From Nitrospirota bacterium (GTDB lineage Bacteria; Nitrospirota; Nitrospiria; Nitrospirales; Nitrospiraceae): a DNA stretch of 11,384 nucleotides. The notes under the pieces were generated by a model. It searched no databases, had not been told where the DNA came from, and worked only from the letters and a program-made list of their open reading frames with translations. Location: assembly GCA_020028195.1 (NCBI GenBank), contig JAHWYE010000023.1:1-11384 (forward strand), read 5' to 3'. The position numbers and the translations under genes are program-made. Shown here one piece after another: positions 5,167 through 11,384 of the stretch. Each line of letters begins with the position of its first letter. Position 1 is the first letter of the stretch.

Positions 5167-6259
5167 ACCCTCTGGCTTTAAGCCAGGTCGCAATAAAGGG
5201 AGGCAGATCTTGCTGCACTTTCCCACTCACATACATCCCGATGTGTCCGACCGGAAAGGAACGCGCCGTATAGTCGGCAGTCCCTACATGTCTTTCCAGC
5301 GCGATGGAGGACGCCGGCGGCACCAGGTGATCTTGCTCGGCGTAGACATTCAAGACCGGCATGCTGACCTTTCTTAGATCCACCTGCTTTGTCCCGATTT
5401 TCACCTGACCTTTAATCAACTTGTTGTCTTGGTAAAAGTCCTTTATGAACTGCCTGAACGTTTCTCCGGCCTGGTCTGGACTGTCAAAGATCCATTCTTC
5501 CATGCGGAGGAAATTCAGCAGCTTTTCCTTGTTGTCCAGGATGTCGATTAACTCATAGTATTTCCGAATACTCAACTGGAATGGCTTCAACACTAAGAAC
5601 CCGAAATTCATGAACTCCCCGGGGATATTTCCAAACGCATCGACGAGCAGATCGATATCAATATTCTTTCGCCCGGGGGCACAGCCGGTCCAAGAATTCA
5701 GCAGTCCCTCCTCCACATGAAAGTCAACTGGGGCGACCATGGTCACCAGGTTTTTGACCTTCTCCGGATAGATCGCGCTGTAGCAGAGGCTGAACGTGCC
5801 TCCCTGGCAAATTCCGAGGAGGTTGATTTGATCCAACGCGTGCCGCTCACTCACGACGTCAACACAGTTGTTGAGATAGCCGTTGATGTGATCGTCGAGC
5901 GTCAGCCAACGGTCCCCCCGCGTCGGGTAGCCCCAGTCGATCAGATAGACATCCATGCCCAACTTGAGCAAATTACGAACGAGTGATCGATCTTCCTGCA
6001 AATCCACCATATAGGGACGATTGACCAGCGCGTAGACGATCAAGATGGGAACATGAAACGGACGCTCCACCATCGGGGTGTACCGGTAGAGGACGATGTT
6101 GTCCTCTCGGTAGATCTCCTCTTTTGCTGTCGGCCCGACCCGAAATTCGTCATGTCGGATACGGCTGAGGCTTTCGATCCCCTGGACAACCTTTCGGTTC
6201 AGTTCCGTCAGCTGACGAAAGGCCTCCTCAGGCTTAAGAAGTAACGGAAACGGGATCAT
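5165..6259 (-). CDS. phaC: Class III PHA synthase, catalytic subunit PhaC
   Basis: The 364-residue length and alpha/beta-hydrolase fold are typical of class III PhaC (about 355 residues). It polymerises (R)-3-hydroxyacyl-CoA, usually 3-hydroxybutyryl-CoA, on the PHA granule and works as a complex with PhaE. The lipase-like box GICQGG carries the nucleophile Cys151. Asp310 (YAEQDHLVPP) and His339 (GHIGMYVSGK) complete the triad. The class III N-terminal region FHVPILIVYALVNRPYMVD is intact. ATG is preceded by AGCAGGA and, a little further upstream, AAGGAG. It is the last intact gene of the PHA run, 92 bp after phaE. Its stop codon falls inside a sucD remnant, so the original downstream DNA was replaced at or next to the gene's end. 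The C-terminus (FIATWLKARG) still looks normal. Confidence 0.97.
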   Translation of the reverse strand: MIPFPLLLKPEEAFRQLTELNRKVVQGIESLSRIRHDEFRVGPTAKEEIYREDNIVLYRYTPMVERPFHVPILIVYALVNRPYMVDLQEDRSLVRNLLKLGMDVYLIDWGYPTRGDRWLTLDDHINGYLNNCVDVVSERHALDQINLLGICQGGTFSLCYSAIYPEKVKNLVTMVAPVDFHVEEGLLNSWTGCAPGRKNIDIDLLVDAFGNIPGEFMNFGFLVLKPFQLSIRKYYELIDILDNKEKLLNFLRMEEWIFDSPDQAGETFRQFIKDFYQDNKLIKGQVKIGTKQVDLRKVSMPVLNVYAEQDHLVPPASSIALERHVGTADYTARSFPVGHIGMYVSGKVQQDLPPFIATWLKARG

Positions 6260-6331
6260 GTTCCTGCTTGCTCCTTCCTTGGTCGTGACTCATGTCCATG
6301 ATCGTTTCGCTCAACCTCGCCTCATCGACTA

Positions 6332-6350
6332 GGGGCTTGTGCGATGCCCC
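6332..6350 (-). promoter_or_regulatory. Hairpin in the phaE-phaC gap
   Basis: GGGGC and GCCCC flank a 9 nt loop directly after the phaE stop codon (6352-6354). No run of T follows on the minus strand, so it is not a typical terminator. It may act as an RNA stability element or slow transcription between phaE and phaC. Confidence 0.25.
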
Positions 6351-6351
6351 C

Positions 6352-7413
6352 TTAGCTTTGAACCTTCCTCTGGGCGGACCGCCCTCCTGTGACTCCCTGC
6401 AACGCTTTCTTGAGCTCTTTGACTTCCTTGCCCAACTCATAGATTCTCCGGTAGGCCTCGTCCAGCTCGCTTCGCGAGGGCACATGGCTGACCTTCAAAA
6501 ACCCTTCAACGATTTCCCGCTCGTGGATCCGATAGGCCATCGCCGTGTCCACCAACCGTCCCTGCACCTGGATGTACTCCTCTGAGCGAAAGACGCCCAG
6601 AAAAGCCTCTTCAATGACGTCGATCCACAGAAAGAGCAGTTGACGAAGGCTTTCGATTTTTTCTCCGGCTTGGGCTACTGAAACAAGCTTGTGACTCAAC
6701 TGTTCGAACGCCTTGGCCCACGTCCCAGCCAGCACACCCTGGTATTCGTGACTTGCCCGACGAAACTCCAGCCAGGCATTAAATCCCTTCAGCAGTCGCT
6801 CGTTCAGTTCGCGGGAATATCCCAGGCTTGGACTTTCGAGCAGTCGGCCGAAGGTCCGCTCGTACGCGTCCCAGTAGAGATTCATCAATTCAATCGGGGC
6901 GGAACCATCACCCATCGCAGCTTGGCCGAAGTGCCTTGGCGTCCGGCGCAATGACTCGACCCACGGCTGTCCCAGCTTTTGCCATTGTTCCAGATACAGT
7001 CGCCACAGCTCGGCTGTACCCTCAACAGCCGCCACCCCCCCATGAGGAGCCTGAAGGAACTGCTGACGGAACTGAGCAGAATAACTGTCAAGCACCGCCT
7101 GCCAATCCTGCCCGGACTCGATCTTTGGAGCCATTGCCTTCCAGGTGCTCAGTGACAGCTCGAAGAAGCGCATCCCGACATCCTGAGCGCTCAGGAGTTG
7201 CTTGGCCAGATCCTTGACAACCTGTTCTGATTCGCCAGTCCAGGCTTTCAGCCCCTGTGAAGCAATCTCCCGCCATTGGTCTACCACACCGGAGTAAGAG
7301 GGCATCGTTGGCGCAGGCGCGGTCCGTATCAGATCACACCAACTCTCCCACATCTTAGTCTGTGCCTCAGTGAAGGCCTTGACCATGGTGTCAGCCTCTT
7401 CGTTCCAGGACAT
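6352..7413 (-). CDS. phaE: Class III PHA synthase subunit PhaE
   Basis: PhaE is the non-catalytic partner of class III PhaC and activates it on the granule. The 353-residue protein starts MSWNEEADTM, is helical and Trp-rich throughout, and ends in the PhaE signature VPSRSELDEAYRRIYELGKE (311-330) followed by a lysine-rich coiled-coil end. The start at ATG 7413 is chosen because GGGGAG lies nine bases upstream and this leaves 31 bp after the previous gene. A GTG at 7500 in the same frame would overlap that gene and give a non-conserved basic extension. The N-terminal segment TEAQTKMWESW (15-25) matches a Trp motif repeated twice in the neighbouring phasin-like protein. phaC follows on the same strand. 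Confidence 0.93.
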   Translation of the reverse strand: MSWNEEADTMVKAFTEAQTKMWESWCDLIRTAPAPTMPSYSGVVDQWREIASQGLKAWTGESEQVVKDLAKQLLSAQDVGMRFFELSLSTWKAMAPKIESGQDWQAVLDSYSAQFRQQFLQAPHGGVAAVEGTAELWRLYLEQWQKLGQPWVESLRRTPRHFGQAAMGDGSAPIELMNLYWDAYERTFGRLLESPSLGYSRELNERLLKGFNAWLEFRRASHEYQGVLAGTWAKAFEQLSHKLVSVAQAGEKIESLRQLLFLWIDVIEEAFLGVFRSEEYIQVQGRLVDTAMAYRIHEREIVEGFLKVSHVPSRSELDEAYRRIYELGKEVKELKKALQGVTGGRSAQRKVQS

Positions 7414-7444
7414 AGCGATTGGCTCCCCTTCGTTCTCAGTAGGC

Positions 7445-7942
7445 CTAAATCTTCGCCTGATCTTTTGGCTTTCTGCTGGTTTGTCCTGCGGTCCAGACAC
7501 GGCCCCACTCTACCTGGGCGTCGAGCGCCTTCTTCACGGCATCCTGCCAGATCAGTACCACTTTCTCAGCCTCTCGCTGCCAGCCTCCACCCGGCGTAGC
7601 TGGGTCGAGCTTCTTCATAATCTCGAACCATCCCATCCAGAGCTGCATCTGGGTCTCGGCCCACCGCTTCATCATGTCCTGACCTTGTTGCGCCCACTCA
7701 ATCAGGTCCTCAGGGTTACCGCGCACACTGGTGAACCCATCGGCCCAGAGCTTGGTCCACTCCATCTGAAGATTGAGGTTCTTCTTGAGAGACTGTTCCC
7801 AAGCTTCAACGGTCTTCCTCCATGCCTCCGTACCCTGTGCCTTCCCGAACCCCTGTGTGGCCTTAAACCACTCCTCCCACATCTTCTTCTGAGTGTCTAT
7901 CCAGCTGTTGAATATCTCTTGAGCCTGCTTGGTCCCTTCCAT
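7445..7942 (-). CDS. Trp-rich phasin-like protein with internal duplication
   Basis: The 165-residue all-helical protein has 15 tryptophans (9%). It consists of two similar units. Unit 1 (11-72) contains SWIDTQKKMWEEWF, then AWRKTVEAWEQSLKK and QMEWTKLWADG. Unit 2 (91-156) contains RWAETQMQLWMGWF, then VVLIWQDAVKKALDAQ and VEWGRVWTAG. The first half of the unit also matches the N-terminus of the adjacent PhaE. I infer a granule-surface or synthase-binding role (phasin-like), given its place between phaB and phaE. Amphipathic Trp-lined helices would suit binding to the hydrophobic polymer. AAGGAGAGGT stands a few bases before ATG. It follows the 153-residue PhaE-like gene by 18 bp. No named family is assigned with certainty. 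Confidence 0.8.
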   Translation of the reverse strand: MEGTKQAQEIFNSWIDTQKKMWEEWFKATQGFGKAQGTEAWRKTVEAWEQSLKKNLNLQMEWTKLWADGFTSVRGNPEDLIEWAQQGQDMMKRWAETQMQLWMGWFEIMKKLDPATPGGGWQREAEKVVLIWQDAVKKALDAQVEWGRVWTAGQTSRKPKDQAKI

Positions 7943-7960
7943 GGTGTCACCTCTCCTTTC

Positions 7961-8422
7961 TCATGTTGGTTCTTGTGATTTGCCAGAAATGTCTGTCCAA
8001 GTCCGCAGCCACTCGCTTTGCGCCTTCAAGGCCGCGTGAGTAGCTGTCTCCCAATGATCCAAAATCTCGTTCGCTTGCTTCTCCTGCCCTTTGACTCCCA
8101 GGGTGGCCCGCAGCCGCTGTATCGTCGCCTCCGCCTCTTCAAGCCTAGTCCTCAAGACGTCATATCTTTCCAAAAGTTCGAGGTACTGAGAGCGTGGAAC
8201 GACGCCCATCATCTTCCACCATTCTTGCATCCACTCCCGAAATTCCTCTGAGCTGGAGAAACCACTTCTCAAAGGAGGAACACTTTCCATCCATCTGTTC
8301 AGCTCCTCTGGGGACTTCCATGCCTCACCCAGCCCGCGAAGCGTCTCCTGTGCTCGGCCAGCTCCCTGCATCGTTTCCTGCATCAGACGAAGCCACGCTT
8401 CTATGACAACTGGATTGTTCAT
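7961..8422 (-). CDS. Small PhaE-like protein
   Basis: This 153-residue helical protein with nine tryptophans contains, at residues 75-106, VVPRSQYLELLERYDVLRTR and a following coiled coil. That resembles the C-terminal signature of PhaE (VPSRSELDEAYRRIYELG). After it comes a short Trp helix, LDHWETATHAALKAQSEWLR (121-140), which resembles the second half of the duplicated unit in the next gene. It looks like a PhaE-type tail joined to a phasin-type helix, in an order not found in PhaE itself. It may be a second accessory subunit of the synthase or a granule protein; PhaR of class IV synthases is a possible analogue. It starts 69 bp after phaB, with GGAAGGA about ten bases before ATG. Confidence 0.75.
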   Translation of the reverse strand: MNNPVVIEAWLRLMQETMQGAGRAQETLRGLGEAWKSPEELNRWMESVPPLRSGFSSSEEFREWMQEWWKMMGVVPRSQYLELLERYDVLRTRLEEAEATIQRLRATLGVKGQEKQANEILDHWETATHAALKAQSEWLRTWTDISGKSQEPT

Positions 8423-8491
8423 TGACCGGAGTATCCTTCCAACAACGGACTGTAAAGCCGCACCAAGAAAGAGCGACTACGGCACCACACT

Positions 8492-9247
8492 TCACATGTA
8501 CAGTCCACCGTTCACACTGAAGACTTGGCCAGTGATATAGGAGGATTTCTCATCCGCTAAAAATAAGACCGTTCGGGCAATCTCCAATGGCTCGGCCATC
8601 CGTCCAACTGGAATGCTCTCCACGATCTTATCGAGAACCTCTTTGGGCATCTGGCCTGTCATTGCTGTTTTCACAAACCCAGGGGCAACGGCGTTGACGG
8701 TGATCCCTTTTTTTGCTGTTTCCAGGGCAAGGGACTTGGTGAACCCGATAATCGCGGCCTTTGCCGCTGCATAATTGGTCTGTCCAAAATTTCCTTTCTG
8801 TCCCACGACCGAAGTGATGCTGATGATCCGTCCGTAGCCTCTCTCGAGCATCTGACCAATCACTGCCTTCGAGCAGTTAAAGACCGAAGAGAGATCCACC
8901 GCGAGCACCTTCTCCCACTGGTCAGGAGTCATATTCTTGAGAGTCCTATCAATCGTGATCCCAGCATTATTCACGAGGATGTCAATCCGGCCGAAATCTT
9001 TCGAGACTTTTTCGACCAGTTGCGTTGTGTCTTCAAACTTGGAAACATCTGCCTTATACAGCTTGCCGCGATAGCCCTTGTGGGTAAACTCTTTCAGGAA
9101 GGCCTCTGCAACTTCATCCGGCTCCACGAGATAGTTGAGGCCCACCACTGCACCTTCCTCAGCCAGATACTGGGAGATTGCCTGTCCAATCCCCCCCACC
9201 GCCCCGGTCACCAGGGCCACCCGATCTTTTAAGCTATTATTTCCCAT
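8492..9247 (-). CDS. phaB: Acetoacetyl-CoA reductase PhaB
   Basis: This short-chain dehydrogenase of 251 residues reduces acetoacetyl-CoA to (R)-3-hydroxybutyryl-CoA, normally with NADPH, and supplies the PHB monomer. The nucleotide-binding motif TGAVGGIG (14-21), NNAG (93-96) and the catalytic Ser146, Tyr159 and Lys163 (NYAAAK) are all present. GQKGNFGQTNY and the end VNGGLYM are characteristic of PhaB rather than generic FabG. The start at ATG 9247 is preferred because GGGGAG lies six bases upstream; a GTG at 9274 would add nine residues. It lies downstream of phaA and upstream of the phasin-like genes on the same strand. A FabG-type 3-oxoacyl-ACP reductase is the alternative, but the context argues against it. 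Confidence 0.95.
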   Translation of the reverse strand: MGNNSLKDRVALVTGAVGGIGQAISQYLAEEGAVVGLNYLVEPDEVAEAFLKEFTHKGYRGKLYKADVSKFEDTTQLVEKVSKDFGRIDILVNNAGITIDRTLKNMTPDQWEKVLAVDLSSVFNCSKAVIGQMLERGYGRIISITSVVGQKGNFGQTNYAAAKAAIIGFTKSLALETAKKGITVNAVAPGFVKTAMTGQMPKEVLDKIVESIPVGRMAEPLEIARTVLFLADEKSSYITGQVFSVNGGLYM

Positions 9248-9341
9248 CTGCTGCTCCCCAGATTTTTCCTCCACCAGCCCGTCGACGGCTTTCCTCCCGT
9301 CGAGAGGCTAGCAGAACCCCTCCCGCTACTCCCGGAGAGGG

Positions 9342-10520
9342 TTAGTCCACCAATTCCACTGCAACAGCCACCGACTCTCCTCCTCCGATGCAAGGGCTCG
9401 CGATCCCGCGCTTGCCCCCAGTCCGCTTTAATGCATAAAGCAGCGTCGTGAGGATCCGCGCGCCGCTGCCCCCAATTGGGTGGCCGAGGGCTACGGCCCC
9501 GCCATGGATATTGACCCGGTCCGGATCCAGCCTCAGTTCCTTAAGTGCTGCCATGGTCACAACCGCAAAAGCCTCGTTGACCTCGTAGAGATCTATTTGG
9601 CGGGCATCGAGTTTCAGTTTGCTCAAAAGGGCTGTAATCGCTTGGATCGGTGCGATCGTGAACCATTCAGGTGCCACTGCCTTCTGGGTGTACCCTACGA
9701 TTCTCGCTTGCGGCTTAACCCCCAAGGCGTCAGCTCGCTCCTCAGAGAGGACCACCATCGCAGCGGCCCCATCATTCATGCCGGATGCATTCCCAGCCGT
9801 CACTGTGCCATCCTTCTGAAAGGCCGGGGGAAGCCGACGCAACTTGGGTTCGTCGAAACGGGTGAGCCGTTCATCATCCCGGATCTGCAGTGGCTTTGGT
9901 TTTCCTGGGACCTCAACCTCGACGATCTCTTCGCGAAACCAACCCTCCTGTTGGGCCTTCAACGCTCTGGTGTAACTTTGAACCGCGAAGTCATCCTGCA
10001 GTTCCCGTGAGAATTGATACTTGGCGGCGCACAGCTCCGCGCACGCCCCCATAGAGAGATTCCCGTAGACATCCCAGAGCCCGTCCTTGATCATGCTGTC
10101 AACGAGTTCCCCGTGCCCCACCTGGTACCCAGACCTGGCCTTTTCCAGCAGATATGGAGCCCGGCTCATGCTTTCCATGCCCCCCGCCACAACCACTTCG
10201 GCATCTCCAGCCTGAATGGCCTGGCAGGCCAGCATGACGGCCTTCAGACCTGATCCGCATACTTTGTTGATCGTGGTGGCATTCACCGCATCCGCGAGCC
10301 CCGCTCCCTTCGTTGCCTGCCGGGCAGGAGCCTGACCGAGGCCCGCTGTGAGCACATTCCCCATGATCACTTCGTCTACCACCTCAGGCGGAATGTTAGC
10401 CCGGCGTAATGCCTCCCGAATCACGCAGCTTCCCAGGGTCGTGGCGCTCACATTGCTGAGCACCCCATTCAAGTTCCCGATCGGAGTCCGCACTGCCCCA
10501 GCGATAACCACCTGTCTCAT
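9342..10520 (-). CDS. phaA: Acetyl-CoA acetyltransferase PhaA (thiolase)
   Basis: The 392-residue biosynthetic thiolase condenses two acetyl-CoA to acetoacetyl-CoA, the first step of PHB synthesis. The acyl-accepting Cys88 lies in NKVCGSGLKAV, the NEAF motif is at 316-319, His347 lies in GHPIGGSGAR and the second catalytic Cys377 in PCIGGGESVAV. The usual GGGMGVA or GGGQG stretch reads GGGESVA, a small departure next to the active site. Length and all catalytic residues match the family. The start has an excellent AAGGAGGT five bases before ATG. phaB follows after 94 bp; that gap includes a perfect palindrome CCGTCGACGG (9279-9288) of unknown meaning. Confidence 0.97.
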   Translation of the reverse strand: MRQVVIAGAVRTPIGNLNGVLSNVSATTLGSCVIREALRRANIPPEVVDEVIMGNVLTAGLGQAPARQATKGAGLADAVNATTINKVCGSGLKAVMLACQAIQAGDAEVVVAGGMESMSRAPYLLEKARSGYQVGHGELVDSMIKDGLWDVYGNLSMGACAELCAAKYQFSRELQDDFAVQSYTRALKAQQEGWFREEIVEVEVPGKPKPLQIRDDERLTRFDEPKLRRLPPAFQKDGTVTAGNASGMNDGAAAMVVLSEERADALGVKPQARIVGYTQKAVAPEWFTIAPIQAITALLSKLKLDARQIDLYEVNEAFAVVTMAALKELRLDPDRVNIHGGAVALGHPIGGSGARILTTLLYALKRTGGKRGIASPCIGGGESVAVAVELVD

Positions 10521-10990
10521 GGCTAACCTCCTTGCACCGGAGTCACAGCAACTGGCAATATGGGTAGAGATGATCCGCGATTACTCGTCAGTTGCCGCAT
10601 GTTTTCCTCATGAACTCTATCTCAATAATCATCATTCTAGAGACCTCTAATGTGTCGTGGAGCCTCATAGTGTAGTTCATTCACAGGTCGTTAGGGAAGA
10701 GGTAAAAAATCGGCCACCCATCCATACCCATCTGCGGACCAAAATGCGGCTTCACCTCACCCTGATCGTGGAAGGGACGGTGTGTGTGGAGGCTCTAGAA
10801 GAGGGAGAATACCAGCCGATCAAGCGATTTCTAGGTGGACCGCTCTTCAGGGAGATCGCGGCCGGGAACTGCTCACTTACAGGCCTTCCTACGGCAGTTG
10901 AACAGGGGACACAGAAGCTGAGGACTGAGAAAACGGAAACTTGCTCTTCCGCCCTCAGCCCTCAGAGCTTGTGCCTACACCCCAGAGGGC
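10521..10990. other. 470 bp spacer upstream of phaA, one possible gene scrap
   Basis: This gap separates the phasin-like gene from phaA on the minus strand. It must hold any separate phaA promoter, but I find no convincing -35/-10 pair. A plus-strand frame is open across 10657-11004. Within it, from ATG 10744, the stretch MRLHLTLIVEGTVCVEALEE looks somewhat protein-like, but the frame has no ribosome binding site and runs through the downstream hairpin. It may be a decayed gene fragment. Confidence 0.3.
10918..10965 (-). terminator. Long hairpin after the phasin-like gene
   Basis: CTGAGGACTGAG (10918-10929) pairs with CTCAGCCCTCAG (10954-10965) at 11 of 12 positions, and an inner CGGAA/TTCCG stem extends it. 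It starts about 25 bp past the stop codon of the phasin-like gene on the minus strand. No long T-run follows, so intrinsic termination is uncertain. It could instead protect the message's 3' end. Confidence 0.4.
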
Positions 10991-11371
10991 TTAGTTGGGA
11001 ATGACGGTGTCCATCACCTTCTTGTTGATCTCTAGCGCAAACTTCCGGGACGGACCAGCCACCGAAGTCTCATAATATTCAAAGGCAGTCTCACAGGCAT
11101 CCGCTGCGGTCTTCAACAGCGGTTCAGCCACGTCCTGGGAGGTTTGAAGAACTTGCCGGGTGAAGTCCAAGAACGGATTCGACACCCCGTTCGTTTGTCC
11201 TTGGATCTGATCATAATGCATCACAAGCAAGTCCCTGTACGAGGCGAGCCATTGCCGGGGAGCCGCCAATCCCTGCCTGACTGCGTCCTTAACCAAATGT
11301 TCGCTCTGCTCTTGCCACTCCAAGGAGGCTTCCAGTCCTTTGAGATATCCCTCCTTCCAGGTCTTCGCCAT
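10991..11371 (-). CDS. Phasin-like helical protein (5' end near window edge)
   Basis: The 126-residue product starts MAKTWKEGYLKGLEASLEWQ and is helical, with regular amphipathic spacing and few tryptophans compared with its neighbours. It contains APRQWL (37-42) and an aromatic EYYE at about 98-101. Size, composition and position at the head of the PHA gene run fit a phasin, a protein that coats PHA granules and limits their size. The assignment is by context and fold type, not by a firm motif. The frame stays open for the 13 bases left upstream and no clear ribosome binding site is seen, so the true start could lie outside the window. A 470 bp gap with a hairpin separates it from phaA, so it may be transcribed independently. 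Confidence 0.65.
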   Translation of the reverse strand: MAKTWKEGYLKGLEASLEWQEQSEHLVKDAVRQGLAAPRQWLASYRDLLVMHYDQIQGQTNGVSNPFLDFTRQVLQTSQDVAEPLLKTAADACETAFEYYETSVAGPSRKFALEINKKVMDTVIPN

Positions 11372-11384
11372 TTCCGTCGCGTCG

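Noticed and set aside
7370..7978. Plus-strand frame of 202 codons opposite phaE and the Trp-rich gene
   Set aside because: Its Leu/Pro/Ser-rich composition is what the complement of Trp/Glu/Lys-rich helical genes produces. No ribosome binding site is seen.
9480..10010. Plus-strand frame of 176 codons opposite phaA
   Set aside because: It is antisense to an intact thiolase with all catalytic residues and has no independent support.

Overview
The window reads as chromosome of a Gram-negative bacterium: it carries a lipoprotein with a lipobox, a type IV pilus ATPase homologue and a class III polyhydroxyalkanoate (PHA) synthase. G+C is moderately high and translation starts include GTG. The gene mix would suit a deep-branching lineage such as Nitrospirota, NC10/Methylomirabilota or a deltaproteobacterial group. 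That is a guess from gene content; nothing here fixes the taxon.

Layout. Positions 1-500 hold no convincing gene, but 18-230 contain at least four hairpin-forming inverted repeats in a row. A small membrane-anchored coiled-coil protein (501-875, +) follows, and it converges on a PilT-family ATPase paralogue (896-1975, -) whose Walker A lysine and both His-box histidines are replaced. Positions 2146-2958 (-) hold three small membrane proteins (26, 47 and 103 codons; the two shortest are easily overlooked), ending in a short remnant that resembles the C-terminus of a CoA-ligase alpha subunit (SucD type). An Er-VIT1/MbfA-type iron transporter (3350-4312, +) has its own extended -10 promoter, and a lipoprotein (4392-4886, -) follows.

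The right half (5165-11371, all -) is a PHB synthesis and granule locus. In transcription order it runs: phasin-like protein, phaA thiolase, phaB reductase, a PhaE-like small protein, an exceptionally Trp-rich duplicated phasin-like protein, phaE, phaC. PhaA condenses two acetyl-CoA, PhaB reduces the product to 3-hydroxybutyryl-CoA, and PhaC with PhaE polymerises it. The helical Trp-rich proteins probably coat the granule or modulate the synthase. phaC ends inside a second, longer SucD C-terminal remnant (4999-5166).

Most worth following up: the probably ATPase-dead PilT paralogue; the family of Trp-rich helical modules spread over neighbouring PHA genes, with a clean internal duplication in one; the two same-strand sucD 3'-end remnants bracketing about 3 kb of accessory genes; and the hairpin array at the left edge.
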